Source: JAPWJZ01 sp964575605
GTDB taxonomy: Bacteria; Pseudomonadota; Alphaproteobacteria; Micavibrionales; UBA2020
Direction: 5' to 3'
Length of the DNA stretch: 64,000 nucleotides
NCBI GenBank assembly: GCA_964575605.1
Contig: CAZNRN010000016.1
Coordinates: forward strand, 1-64,000
A program made the position numbers and the translations under genes. The notes under the pieces are model-generated. The model was not told the DNA's origin. It did not search any database and saw nothing but the letters and a program-made list of their open reading frames with translations. Of this stretch, positions 48,714 to 57,567 are shown piece after piece; position 1 is the first letter of the stretch; each line of letters starts with the position of its first letter.

Positions 48714-49780
48714 CCGGCTTTAGCCTTCTTTGCCGCAATATCTGCCAGCTTTGCCTTCACGCCTTCTAGACCTTTTAATCCGATGGCTTCACGCACCAGC
48801 GAGAGCGTTTCCTTCGTAATCTCCCGCGCTCTGACTGCACCGGCATCCAGAATGTCGTCGATCTTTCTGCGGTCGGACATCAGTTCGTTATACCGCTGGG
48901 TGGGTTTTTCGAATTCGCGTTCCAGCACCTCGAACAGTTTCTGTTTCGCGTCGCCGTAGCCCATGCCGCCTTTCAGGAAGGCGTCCCGCATCGCCTGCGT
49001 TTCGTCGGGCGTCGCGAACATGGCATAGATTTGATAGATGCTGTTGTCGTCGGGATTTTTGACGTCCGCGGGCAGTTTGGAATCGGTGACGATTTTCATC
49101 ACCAGTTTCCGGCGCGCGGCGCTGTCGATAAACACGGGGATATGGTTGCCGTAGGATTTGCTCATCTTGCGGCCGTCGATGCCGGGCAGCACCGCGCCGC
49201 CTGCCTCCAGCTGGTATTCGGGCAGTTTCAGCACGGGCGTGAAGGTATTGTTGAAATACCCCGCCATGTCGCGCGCGAATTCGATGTGCTGCACCTGGTC
49301 CTTGCCGACCGGGACGATATCGGTCTGCGCGATCAAAATATCCGCAGCCATCAGCAGCGGATAGGTGTAGAGGCCCATGTTCACATCGGCGTCGGCGTCT
49401 TTGCCCTCGGCCTTGTTTTTGTCGACCGATGCCTTGTAGGCGTGGGAGCGGTCCATCAGCCCCTTGGGCGTGACGGCGGATAAAATCGTCACCAGTTCCG
49501 GAATCTCGGGGATGTCCGACTGGCGGTATAAAATGGTGCGCGCCGGATCAAGCCCCAGCGCCAGCCAGCAGGCCGCAACCTGATAGCTGTCTTCCTTCAA
49601 GGCCTTTGGATCGTAAACCGCGTTCAGCGCGTGGTAATCGGCGATGAACAGGTAAGATTTTTCATGCGCGGATGCCAGGCGCAGCGCGGGACGGATGGCG
49701 CCGATGTAATTCCCCACATGCGGCGCGCCTGTGGGCTTTACGCCGGTGAGGATTGTTTTTGCTTTTGCACTGTCCGCCAT
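48710..49780 (-). CDS. trpS: Tryptophanyl-tRNA synthetase
   Basis: 356 residues from ATG 49780 (MADSAKAKTILTGVKPTG), with AAGGGA upstream. The open frame extends to 50269 only because it runs antisense to the divergent SRAP gene. A class I synthetase: the HIGH-like motif is TGAPHVGNYIGA, the KMSKS loop is GRKMSKSYGN, and ADYHALNAV and QVQHIEFARDMA are TrpRS hallmarks. Typical length. It charges tRNA-Trp. Confidence 0.95.
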   Translation of the reverse strand: MADSAKAKTILTGVKPTGAPHVGNYIGAIRPALRLASAHEKSYLFIADYHALNAVYDPKALKEDSYQVAACWLALGLDPARTILYRQSDIPEIPELVTILSAVTPKGLMDRSHAYKASVDKNKAEGKDADADVNMGLYTYPLLMAADILIAQTDIVPVGKDQVQHIEFARDMAGYFNNTFTPVLKLPEYQLEAGGAVLPGIDGRKMSKSYGNHIPVFIDSAARRKLVMKIVTDSKLPADVKNPDDNSIYQIYAMFATPDETQAMRDAFLKGGMGYGDAKQKLFEVLEREFEKPTQRYNELMSDRRKIDDILDAGAVRAREITKETLSLVREAIGLKGLEGVKAKLADIAAKKAKAG

Positions 49781-49816
49781 TGCTGTATCCCTTCTATTAC
49801 GGATAGGGACTATATC

Positions 49817-50422
49817 ATGTGCGGCAGATATAAACAAATCACGGCCCTGCAGCTGTTGCGGGAACTTCTGGGGACGGGAATCGACCTCGATATCCCGCCG
49901 GCTGGCACGCTCGCACCCGGCATGATGGCGCCTGTGATGACGGAAGGTGGCGTCAAGGCGCTTTACTGGGGCCTGACCCCTGCATGGTCGAAAGAAGACG
50001 CGAAGACGCAAGTCATCAACGCCCGCGCCGAAACCATGCACGACAAGCCGTTCTTTAAAAACGCGAAACGCTGCCTTATTCCCGTCGATGCCTTTATCGA
50101 ATGGGACAGGTCGCAGACACCGTCGCAGCCTTTTGATATTTCCATGCCCACACCCTTCGCCTTTGCAGGATTGTGGGACAGCTGGGTGAACCCCGCGACC
50201 GGCGAGGTGAAGGACAGCTTCGCCATCGTCACCACCGCGCCGACCGAACAGATGGCCAAAATCCACCACCGCATGCCCGCGATTCTAGCGACGGCGGCGG
50301 AATGCCGGGCTTGGATGAATATGGAAACAAAAACGCCGCAGCCCTATACCGCTCAACCCCTTGTCATCACCGCAGGTGAAGTAAAAGCCAGAAAAGAAAC
50401 GGCGCAGCTTAGTTTCTTCTAA
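49817..50422 (+). CDS. SRAP-domain protein (YedK/HMCES-like)
   Basis: 201 residues from ATG 49817, giving the obligatory MCGRY start with catalytic Cys2. Other active-site residues are in NARAETMHDKPFF (Asn), RCLIPVDAFIEW (Glu) and HHRMPAIL (His). SRAP proteins form thiazolidine crosslinks with abasic sites in single-stranded DNA and protect them. The frame upstream of 49817 overlaps trpS and is not used. It diverges from trpS with a 36-base gap. Confidence 0.92.
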   Translation: MCGRYKQITALQLLRELLGTGIDLDIPPAGTLAPGMMAPVMTEGGVKALYWGLTPAWSKEDAKTQVINARAETMHDKPFFKNAKRCLIPVDAFIEWDRSQTPSQPFDISMPTPFAFAGLWDSWVNPATGEVKDSFAIVTTAPTEQMAKIHHRMPAILATAAECRAWMNMETKTPQPYTAQPLVITAGEVKARKETAQLSFF

Positions 50423-50440
50423 AAATCCTTGCCATAAGAT

Positions 50441-50469
50441 TTGACTCTTGAAGCTTTACGCCCTAGTCT
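50441..50469 (+). promoter_or_regulatory. Candidate promoter TTGACT-17-TAGTCT
   Basis: TTGACT (50441-50446) and TAGTCT (50464-50469) with 17 bases between, upstream of the gene at 50524. Confidence 0.55.
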
Positions 50470-50523
50470 TTCGTCCATATCATCATTGGCAGAAATCAGA
50501 AATTCCAGACGGAGGAAAGGCAC

Positions 50524-51027
50524 ATGGGCATGAAAGACTGGCTCGACAAGATCAAGAAGAAAGCGGAAGACGCAACTAGAGAGGAAACCGATCCCGCGAA
50601 GATCAAGCAGCAGAAAAAAGAAGCTGCCGAAAAAACTTTCAAGCGCACCACCAGCGCGATCAAGCTCGCGAAAAAAGGCCTCGAGGTTTATAACGACGTC
50701 TCGAAAAAAGCCGGCGAGATTACCGACGCCGCCGCCGAAAAAACCGCCGAACTGGCAGAAAAAGCCAAGCCCATCGCGGAAAAAATCGACAACGCGACCG
50801 CGAAAGTCGGCGAAACCGCCAAAGGCGCCTTCGACACCGTGAAGGAAAAAGTCGTGGGTGCAGCCGATGCCGCGAGCCAGAAACTGGACGAGGCGAAGAA
50901 AGACGCAGCCAAGAAACCCTCGACGGGTTCAGGGCTGCTCGACCTCATCGCGCCTGCTGTTCCCGAAACCGACGCAACGAAACCGAAAGAGCCGCCGAAG
51001 ACGCCCCCGGCACCTCCGGCTCCGTAA
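50524..51027 (+). CDS. LEA-like charged helical protein
   Basis: A 167-residue protein, strong ribosome site (GGAGG) upstream. From residue 8 to 135 it is Lys/Ala/Glu-rich with 11-residue periodicity (KAGEITDAAAEKTAELAEKAK, then VKEKVVGAADAASQKLDEAKKD), as in late-embryogenesis-abundant and apolipoprotein-like helices. A short hydrophobic GSGLLDLIAPAV and a KEPPKTPPAPPAP tail finish it. No signal peptide. A role in desiccation, membrane or envelope stress is plausible by analogy only. A terminator follows. Confidence 0.6.
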   Translation: MGMKDWLDKIKKKAEDATREETDPAKIKQQKKEAAEKTFKRTTSAIKLAKKGLEVYNDVSKKAGEITDAAAEKTAELAEKAKPIAEKIDNATAKVGETAKGAFDTVKEKVVGAADAASQKLDEAKKDAAKKPSTGSGLLDLIAPAVPETDATKPKEPPKTPPAPPAP

Positions 51028-51043
51028 GCTTCGCGGATATTCA

Positions 51044-51082
51044 AAAAACAGGCGGTTCTTGCAAAAGGCTGCCTGTTTTTTT
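51044..51082 (+). terminator. Rho-independent terminator
   Basis: AAAAACAGGC (51044-51053) pairs with GCCTGTTTTT (51071-51080) across a 17-base loop, ending in a run of seven T. Confidence 0.8.
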
Positions 51083-51097
51083 GTCCTTTTTAAGTAT

Positions 51098-51126
51098 TTG
51101 ACATAATCAACAATGATAGGTAGTAT
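51098..51126 (+). promoter_or_regulatory. Promoter of ankyrin gene B
   Basis: TTGACA (51098-51103), 17 bases, TAGTAT (51121-51126). It overlaps the first codons of the longer open frame (ATG 51113) and therefore argues for the downstream start at 51176. Confidence 0.65.
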
Positions 51127-51175
51127 TGCGGGATTTTTAAAACAGTCTTTCGAGTTCAAAAGGGTTTCCCGCGCT

Positions 51176-52039
51176 ATGGCTCCCACCCCCATCACCATCC
51201 GCCCCGATGGCCAGAGCTGGCCGACGCCGCCCGCAGGCGCGCCGCCGGAAAGCGAGATGAAGGCCTTCCTGAAAGACTGCGAGAAAGGCAACGAAGCCGA
51301 AGTCCTCGCCTACCTGAAACGCTGGCCCGAATTCCCGGAGGTTAAACTCTACAACATCGAGTACACCAGCCTGATGCAGGCGGCGCGGTATGGCCACGAC
51401 AATATCGTGAAAATCCTCCTCAAGGCCGGATGCCCCGTCGGTACGCAGGATACGGATCTCAACACGGCGCTTTTCGCCGCGCTGACCGAAGGACGCTTAA
51501 GCACGGTCAAACTGCTGCTGGATGAAGGCGCAGACCTTTCGGTTACCCCGCGCTTCGGCAACACATCTGTCGCGACGGCCGTTTACTCGGGCAACGTCGA
51601 GCTTGTCAATTTCCTGCTGGAACGAGGCGAAAAGGCGGATGCCCGCGACGATTACAACGGTAATGCCTTAAGCCAGCTGCAATGGTGCAAAAACGAAGGA
51701 TTCAATTTCGCCAAACTGCTGGTGGAACATGGCGCCGACATGAACGTCGTCAGCATGGGCGGCCATACAGCCCTTTCCCAGTGCGTGCAGCAGGGCCGCA
51801 CCAGTTTCGTGCGCCATCTGCTCGACCTTGGCGTTGAACTGCGCGGACCCTTCCTGCCCCACAACGATGAAATTAAAAAAATGCTCGAAGACGAACCCTA
51901 CCGCCGCGAGAGCGCCCGCGTCGCCGCAATCGAAGCCGCCGCCGCCGAAATCCGCGACCGTGAAACCGCGATCCACAACGCCGTGAATGCGGGACTTCCC
52001 TCCTCCGTCAAAGTGCGCCCTTTCCGTTTGAAAATGTAA
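51176..52039 (+). CDS. Ankyrin-repeat protein B
   Basis: 287 residues from ATG 51176 (MAPTPITIRPDGQSW), with AAGGG upstream. Repeats cover residues 45-220: YTSLMQAARYGHDNIVKILLKAGCPV, NTALFAALTEGRLSTVKLLLDEGADL, NTSVATAVYSGNVELVNFLLERGEKAD and HTALSQCVQQGRTSFVRHLLDLGVEL. A charged helix and the tail KVRPFRLKM follow. No signal peptide. Similar in plan and tail to ankyrin protein A at 27844 but not adjacent to it. The binding partner is unknown. Confidence 0.8.
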   Translation: MAPTPITIRPDGQSWPTPPAGAPPESEMKAFLKDCEKGNEAEVLAYLKRWPEFPEVKLYNIEYTSLMQAARYGHDNIVKILLKAGCPVGTQDTDLNTALFAALTEGRLSTVKLLLDEGADLSVTPRFGNTSVATAVYSGNVELVNFLLERGEKADARDDYNGNALSQLQWCKNEGFNFAKLLVEHGADMNVVSMGGHTALSQCVQQGRTSFVRHLLDLGVELRGPFLPHNDEIKKMLEDEPYRRESARVAAIEAAAAEIRDRETAIHNAVNAGLPSSVKVRPFRLKM

Positions 52040-52086
52040 TCGCCAGATTACGTATATTTGCGCTGCAACATCTAACTCTATGAAAA

Positions 52087-52119
52087 AGCAGAGTCATGTT
52101 TACATGACATTATTCTGCT
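52087..52119. promoter_or_regulatory. Nested palindrome upstream of the acyl-CoA ligase gene
   Basis: GTCATGT-TT-ACATGAC (52093-52108) is a near-perfect inverted repeat, enclosed by AGCAGA (52087-52092) and TCTGCT (52114-52119). Its position about 125 bases before the ligase start suits an operator for a dimeric regulator, or a terminator of the ankyrin gene without a T run. Confidence 0.45.
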
Positions 52120-52232
52120 GATAGCTTTTCGCATCGATTCAATTTTCGCTAATAACAAAAAACGGCCCAGATGCGGTGTGTGCGTACCTGAACCGGTGCG
52201 GAGTTTTATCGCCAACATAGAGAGAGCGACAG

Positions 52233-54014
52233 ATGTCATCTTCTGCCAATCCCCAGCCCAAATCCGAATATCCCTGGAGCAAAAAGTATCCTGTCGATAT
52301 CGACTGGGACATGGACGTGCCCGTCTCCACCATGGTCAAGATGCTGGAAGAATCGGTGAAGAAGAACGGCGACAAAACCGCGCTCAATTTCATGGGCAAG
52401 AAGCTCACCTTTAAAGAACTCGACGAAATGTCCGACAAGTTCGCCAAGGGCCTGCAGGACCAGGGCATCGGCAAGGGCAACCACGTCGGCCTCTGCCTGC
52501 CCAACACGCCCTTCTATGTCGTCGCCTATTACGGCGCGCTGAAGGCCGGCGCCACCGTCGTCAACTTCAACCCTCTTTACGCTGAAAAAGAGATGAAGGA
52601 CCAGATCAACGACAGCCAGTGCGACATCATGGTCTCGCTGAACGTCAAGCAGATCCAGCCGAAAGTCGACGGCATGCTGAACGGCGCGACCTGCCTGAAA
52701 AAGGTCATCGTCGCAGACCTGTCGGATGCGCTGCCGGGCGTGAAGAAGCACGCCTACCGCGTGCTGAACGCCGTGAAAGGCGTCTTCGGCAAATCTGACG
52801 CCGTGAAGGTTGAAAACAACGCGACGCACATCCCCTTCGCGAAAATGATGAAGGCAAAAGGCAAGCCCGCGCCCGTCGACGTGAAGCCCGAAGACATCGC
52901 GGTACTGCAATATACCGGCGGCACCACGGGCATTCCCAAGGCCGCCGTTCTGACCCATGGCAACCTTACCGCCAACATCAACCAGGCGGGCATGTGGTTT
53001 GCCTCGGGCATCAAGGAAGGCAAGCAGGAAAAGATGCTGGCGGTGCTGCCCTTCTTCCACGTCTTCTCGATGACGGTGCAGATGAACCTGTCGCTGAAAC
53101 TGGGCGCGGAACTGGTAATGCTGCCCAAGTTCGACGCCGAAACCACGCTGAAAACCATCGACAAGGAAAAGCCCACGATGTTCGCGGGCGTGCCCACGCT
53201 TTACAAGGCGCTGATGGACCACAAGGACGTGAAGAAATACGACCTTTCCTCGCTCGAAGTCTGCCTGTCGGGCGGCGCGGGCCTGCCCGAAACCACCCAG
53301 AAACGCTGGAAAGCGCTGACGGGCAAGGAGCTGACCGAAGGCTACGGCCTCTCGGAAACCTCGCCCATCGCGACCGCGAACCCCGTGCATGGCGAGAAGA
53401 AACTGAACTCGATCGGCATGCCGCTGCCCAAAACCGAAGTGCGCATCGTGAACCTGGAATTCCCCGACAAGGAATGCCCGATCACGGTCGAGGGCGAAAT
53501 CTGCCTGCGCGGCCCGCAGGTGATGAAGGAATACTGGAACCGCCCCGACGAGACCGCGAAGGTCATGGACAAGGACGGTTACTTCCACACCGGCGACGTC
53601 GGTTACATGGATAATGAAGGCTATATCTTCATCGTCGACCGCATCAAGGACATGATCAACGCATCGGGCCTGAAAGTCTTCCCCCGCAAGGTGGAAGAGG
53701 CAATCATGCAGCACCCGAACGTGTCGGAAGTGATTGTGCTGGGCGTGAAGGATGAATACCGCGGCGAAAACGTCAAGGCGTTCATCGTCTTCAAGCCGGG
53801 TGCGGAAAAGGTCGACAACAAGGCCATGACCGACTTCCTGCGCGACAAGCTTGCGCCGTACGAGCTGCCCAAGCTGTACGAGCACCGCGACGCGCTGCCC
53901 AAGACCATGATCGGCAAGCCTGATAAAAAGGCGTTGAAGGCCGAGGAGGCCGCCAAAGAGGCCCAGGCAAAAAAGCCGCAAGCGCCCAAGGCGCCGAAGC
54001 CGCCTGCTCCGTAA
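52233..54014 (+). CDS. Long-chain fatty acid-CoA ligase (FadD-like)
   Basis: A 593-residue ANL-family adenylating enzyme. The phosphate loop is YTGGTTGIPKAAVLTH near residue 228, then LTEGYGLSETSP (A5 region), YFHTGDVGYMD (A7), and DRIKDMINASGLKVFPRKVEE (A8). The catalytic Lys is in KTMIGKPDKKAL near the end. It activates fatty acids as acyl-AMP and acyl-CoA for beta-oxidation or lipid synthesis. A Lys/Ala/Pro extension (KKPQAPKAPKPPAP) beyond the usual end is an oddity shared with other proteins in this window. Confidence 0.9.
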   Translation: MSSSANPQPKSEYPWSKKYPVDIDWDMDVPVSTMVKMLEESVKKNGDKTALNFMGKKLTFKELDEMSDKFAKGLQDQGIGKGNHVGLCLPNTPFYVVAYYGALKAGATVVNFNPLYAEKEMKDQINDSQCDIMVSLNVKQIQPKVDGMLNGATCLKKVIVADLSDALPGVKKHAYRVLNAVKGVFGKSDAVKVENNATHIPFAKMMKAKGKPAPVDVKPEDIAVLQYTGGTTGIPKAAVLTHGNLTANINQAGMWFASGIKEGKQEKMLAVLPFFHVFSMTVQMNLSLKLGAELVMLPKFDAETTLKTIDKEKPTMFAGVPTLYKALMDHKDVKKYDLSSLEVCLSGGAGLPETTQKRWKALTGKELTEGYGLSETSPIATANPVHGEKKLNSIGMPLPKTEVRIVNLEFPDKECPITVEGEICLRGPQVMKEYWNRPDETAKVMDKDGYFHTGDVGYMDNEGYIFIVDRIKDMINASGLKVFPRKVEEAIMQHPNVSEVIVLGVKDEYRGENVKAFIVFKPGAEKVDNKAMTDFLRDKLAPYELPKLYEHRDALPKTMIGKPDKKALKAEEAAKEAQAKKPQAPKAPKPPAP

Positions 54015-54067
54015 CAAAGGAACTGACTGACAGGGCGGACTAAAACGTCCGCAGATAGGACTATGAC

Positions 54068-56995
54068 ATGGACGACGAGATTATCTGGATTGTTCTTTTC
54101 TGCCTGACAATCCCGTTGTTCATGTTCATATCCTGCATCGCCATGTGGGTGCGCACAAACTCACTGCGCGACGACGTGCGCGATATCAAGCGCCACCTCG
54201 ACCGTATGCGCAAGCAGCTGGATTCCGCCCTCAGCAACAAGGACGAGTTCCGCGCCAGCCAGCCCCAGCCGCAAAAAGAGCATATCGAACCCGCACCGCC
54301 GCCCGCCGTCCCTGCCGCACCCGGGGCGCATGATTTCGGCGTCTATAACTATACCGCCGATAAGCCCGTCGCGACGCCCGTGCCGGAACAGCCGCAGGGC
54401 ATTATCCCGACCTCGGCGCCCATCCCGCCCGCTTCGCCCGTGCCGCCCGCTTCGCCGATGCCGCGCTCCTCCGTGCCGCTGTCCTCGCCCGCGCCCGAAG
54501 TCTTCGACACCGAACAATCGTGGGAAGACGAAGCGCCCCGCCGCCGCGCCTATGCGCCGCCGCCGCAAAAGCCCACCAGCCAGACCGTTTCCAAAACCGT
54601 CGATATCGCCTCCACCCCGCCGCAGGCGCCCACTGCCAGCGGTTTCGAATGGCAATTCGGCCGCCGCCTGCCCGTCTGGATCGGCGGCGTGGCGATTGCG
54701 CTGTCGGGCTTCTACCTTGTTAAATACACCATCGAACAGGGCCTGCTGACCGAGCAGGTGCGCATCTTCCTGGGCTTCGTGATGGGCTGTATCCTTATCT
54801 ATGGCGCCCGTTATATCCGCCTGCGGCAGTCGGGCATGGCCGACGGCACGCGCATTTCGCAGGCGCTGGCCGGCTCGGGCGTCGCTGTGCTTTACGGCAC
54901 GGTCTATGCCGCAACGTCGCTTTATCATTTCCTGGCGCCCTGGCAGGGCTTCCTCGGCATGGCGATCATCACGGCGCTGGCCGTGGTGCTGGCGCTGCTG
55001 CACGGCATGCCGATTGCGGTGCTGGGCCTGCTGGGCGGCTTCCTGACGCCCGCGCTGATCCACAGCGGGCATCCCGATGCGCCGCTGCTGTTCTTCTACC
55101 TCTACTGCCTTGTCACAGGGTTGTTCGCCACCATCCGCCGCCAGAACTGGTGGGTGCTGGGCATCCCGACGCTGCTGCTGGCCTATGGCTGGGTGCTGCT
55201 CTGGCTTGTGGCCGGTTATTTCCAGGCGGCCGACGGTATCTGGCTCGGCCTCTTCATCATTGCGACCGCCGTGACCATTATCTGGCAGTCGGCGAAGGTC
55301 GCGGTTGATACCGCCGACGGCACGGTCGATGAAACCGGGAAGACCTATGCGAATGTATTGAACTATATCGTGGCTGGCGGCGCAGTGCTGCTGATGGGCA
55401 CCGTCGCGGCGCGCAGTGATTTCGGCCTGACCGAACTGGGGCTTTATGGCCTCCTGGGCGCTGGGTCTTTCGTCATGGCCTATTTCCGCCCGCACCTCTA
55501 CCGCTATGTGCCCTGGCTGTCGATGGTCGTGAGCCTTGCGATGATGGTCTTCTGGCATGCGGAAAGCGACGCCATGTACGCATGGACGCTGCTGGCCTTC
55601 GCCGCCCTGTACGGTATCGGCAGTTACCTGCTGCTGGAAAAACGCCCTGCGCTTGAATGGGGCGGGCTGCTGTCGGCAACCGCGCTTGGCTTCTACGGCA
55701 TTGCTTATGTCAGGCTGCAGGACAGCATCTATACAGTGCTGAACGTCGCCAATACGGGCGCGCTGCACCTCTGGGGCTTTATCGCGATCGTGCTGGCGCT
55801 GCTCTTCGCCATCCTGACCGCAGGCCTGATGCGCCGCACGGCTGACGAAAAGCTGCGCGACCGCCTGCTGGCCGTGACGGCGCTTACCTCTACCGCCTTC
55901 CTGTCGATTGCGCTGACCATCGAGGTGCGACGTGAATTCCTGGCTGTGGCCTTTGCGGCGGAAACGCTGGCGGTATGCTGGATCAACACGCGCGTCAGCA
56001 TCACAGCGCTGCGCAAGATTGCGGGCATCCTGTTTACCGTCTTCGCGCTTTTGATGGCGGAACAGCTGCTGGTGCTGCTGGCCGTTATCATGAACAGCCT
56101 CTTCGGCTATTCGCTGAAACTGTGGAGCGGTTCGCTGCCCCTGGCGCAGGACCCCATCTTCCAGCTGGGCCTGCCCATGGTGATGATCGGGCTTGCCTCC
56201 TGGCTGCTGCAGCGCCAGCGCGACGGCCGCCTGGCGGAGATATTCGAGATGGCGACGGTGGGCTTGGGCGCGCTGCTGCTCTATTACCTCACGCGCCATG
56301 CCTTCAACGTGCCGCAGGACGTCTTGTTCGTGAAACCGCAGTTCTTCGAGCGCGGCATCATGACCAACCTGTTCTTCGCGGCAGGCCTTGGCGTCGTCTA
56401 TCTTGGCCGCATGTTCTCCCGCCGCGCGGTTATGTGGAGCGGCACGGCAATCTTCCTGATGGCGCTGTTCCGCGTCATCTGGTTCGATTTCATCACGCAG
56501 AACCCGCTGTTCACCGGCCAGCCGGTAGGCGCGCAGTTCTTCATGAACAGCCTGCTGCTGCCCTATGCCCTGCCGCTCTTCTGGCTGTGGCTGGAGGAAC
56601 GCCCGCAGATGCGCCTGATGACGGTGCCGCAGGGCCTGCGCAGCGGTTTCTCGCTGCTGCTGCTATTTACCTTCATCTCGCTGCAGGTGCGCCAGAGCTT
56701 CCACGGTTCGGTGCTGAACAGCGGCCCCACCGTGAACGCCGAGGTTTACGCCTATTCGGTCGTCTGGCTGGGCCTGGGCGCGTTCCTCTTGTTCCTGGGC
56801 ACCAAGCGCAAGGACAAGATGATCCGCGTCGCCTCGCTCGTCATCATGCTGCTGACCATCGGCAAGGTATTCCTCTATGACGCCGGCAACCTCGAGGGGC
56901 TTTACCGCGTGGCATCGTTCCTCGGGCTTGGATTGTCATTACTGGCGCTCAGCTGGTTCTATTCCCGCTTCGTCTTCGTGAAGGAAAAAGAATAA
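54068..56995 (+). CDS. DUF2339 multi-pass membrane protein
   Basis: A 975-residue protein: an N-terminal helix (WIVLFCLTIPLFMFISCIAMWV), a short coiled coil (RDDVRDIKRHLDRMRKQLD), a Pro-rich linker of about 100 residues, then about 25 membrane helices from residue 205 (FEWQFGRRLPVWIGGVAIAL, the DUF2339 signature). Proteins of this family are large and uncharacterised. It follows the acyl-CoA ligase by 53 bases, and its stop overlaps the start of the next gene (TAATG), so at least the last two are coupled. Function unknown. Confidence 0.85.
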   Translation: MDDEIIWIVLFCLTIPLFMFISCIAMWVRTNSLRDDVRDIKRHLDRMRKQLDSALSNKDEFRASQPQPQKEHIEPAPPPAVPAAPGAHDFGVYNYTADKPVATPVPEQPQGIIPTSAPIPPASPVPPASPMPRSSVPLSSPAPEVFDTEQSWEDEAPRRRAYAPPPQKPTSQTVSKTVDIASTPPQAPTASGFEWQFGRRLPVWIGGVAIALSGFYLVKYTIEQGLLTEQVRIFLGFVMGCILIYGARYIRLRQSGMADGTRISQALAGSGVAVLYGTVYAATSLYHFLAPWQGFLGMAIITALAVVLALLHGMPIAVLGLLGGFLTPALIHSGHPDAPLLFFYLYCLVTGLFATIRRQNWWVLGIPTLLLAYGWVLLWLVAGYFQAADGIWLGLFIIATAVTIIWQSAKVAVDTADGTVDETGKTYANVLNYIVAGGAVLLMGTVAARSDFGLTELGLYGLLGAGSFVMAYFRPHLYRYVPWLSMVVSLAMMVFWHAESDAMYAWTLLAFAALYGIGSYLLLEKRPALEWGGLLSATALGFYGIAYVRLQDSIYTVLNVANTGALHLWGFIAIVLALLFAILTAGLMRRTADEKLRDRLLAVTALTSTAFLSIALTIEVRREFLAVAFAAETLAVCWINTRVSITALRKIAGILFTVFALLMAEQLLVLLAVIMNSLFGYSLKLWSGSLPLAQDPIFQLGLPMVMIGLASWLLQRQRDGRLAEIFEMATVGLGALLLYYLTRHAFNVPQDVLFVKPQFFERGIMTNLFFAAGLGVVYLGRMFSRRAVMWSGTAIFLMALFRVIWFDFITQNPLFTGQPVGAQFFMNSLLLPYALPLFWLWLEERPQMRLMTVPQGLRSGFSLLLLFTFISLQVRQSFHGSVLNSGPTVNAEVYAYSVVWLGLGAFLLFLGTKRKDKMIRVASLVIMLLTIGKVFLYDAGNLEGLYRVASFLGLGLSLLALSWFYSRFVFVKEKE

Positions 56996-57567
56996 TGGAG
57001 CCGAAACCCGACAAGAAAACGGCCAAGGCCACCGCCCGCGCCTATGCAAAAGCAGCTTACGAGATTGCGAAGGAAGAATTCGCGGTCGACAGCTGGCGCG
57101 AAAAACTGCAGGTGATGGCCGAGGTCCTGAACGACCCTGCCCTGCAAAAAGGCCTGTTCCGCGACCCCCGCATCGGCATCGCCGAAACGCTGGAGATCGC
57201 GGGCAAGATGATGGACGAGCTGGAGATGACCCCCACCCAGCGGAATTTCATCGAGACGCTGGTGGAAAAGAAGCGCCTGTCGCTGATGCCGCTTATCTTC
57301 GAAACCTTCGAGGAAGAGCGCAAGAAAGACCTGGGCATCGTCGACGTGCGCGTGATTTCGGCCTTCGAGCTGACGCCGCAGCAAAAAGACAATACCAAGC
57401 GCATGTTAAGCGAAAAATTCAACGCCAAGGCCGAGCCGGTCTATGAAGTCGACAAAGAACTGATCGGCGGCATGAAGCTGATTATCGGCGACCGCGTTTA
57501 CGACCAGAGCATCAAGGGCCAGCTGGAGCGCCTGAAGAAGCACCTGGACAAGCCGCCCGGCGCCTAG
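56995..57567 (+). CDS. F1Fo ATP synthase delta-subunit-like protein (isolated)
   Basis: A 190-residue protein with the delta/OSCP layout: an N-terminal helical domain (ARAYAKAAYEIAKEEFAVDSWREKL), NFIETLVEKKRLSLMPLIFETFEE, VRVISAFELTPQQKDNTKRML, and the C-terminal signature ELIGGMKLIIGDRVYDQSIKGQLERLK. In bacteria atpH normally precedes atpA, atpG, atpD and atpC. Here the next gene is a convergent permease, so the operon is split, or this is a second copy. The start overlaps the preceding stop by one base, which is unusual for atpH. Confidence 0.85.
   Translation: MEPKPDKKTAKATARAYAKAAYEIAKEEFAVDSWREKLQVMAEVLNDPALQKGLFRDPRIGIAETLEIAGKMMDELEMTPTQRNFIETLVEKKRLSLMPLIFETFEEERKKDLGIVDVRVISAFELTPQQKDNTKRMLSEKFNAKAEPVYEVDKELIGGMKLIIGDRVYDQSIKGQLERLKKHLDKPPGA

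Noticed and set aside
49781..50269. N-terminal extension of trpS
   Set aside because: It is antisense to the SRAP gene and precedes the normal TrpRS start at ATG 49780, which has a good ribosome site.
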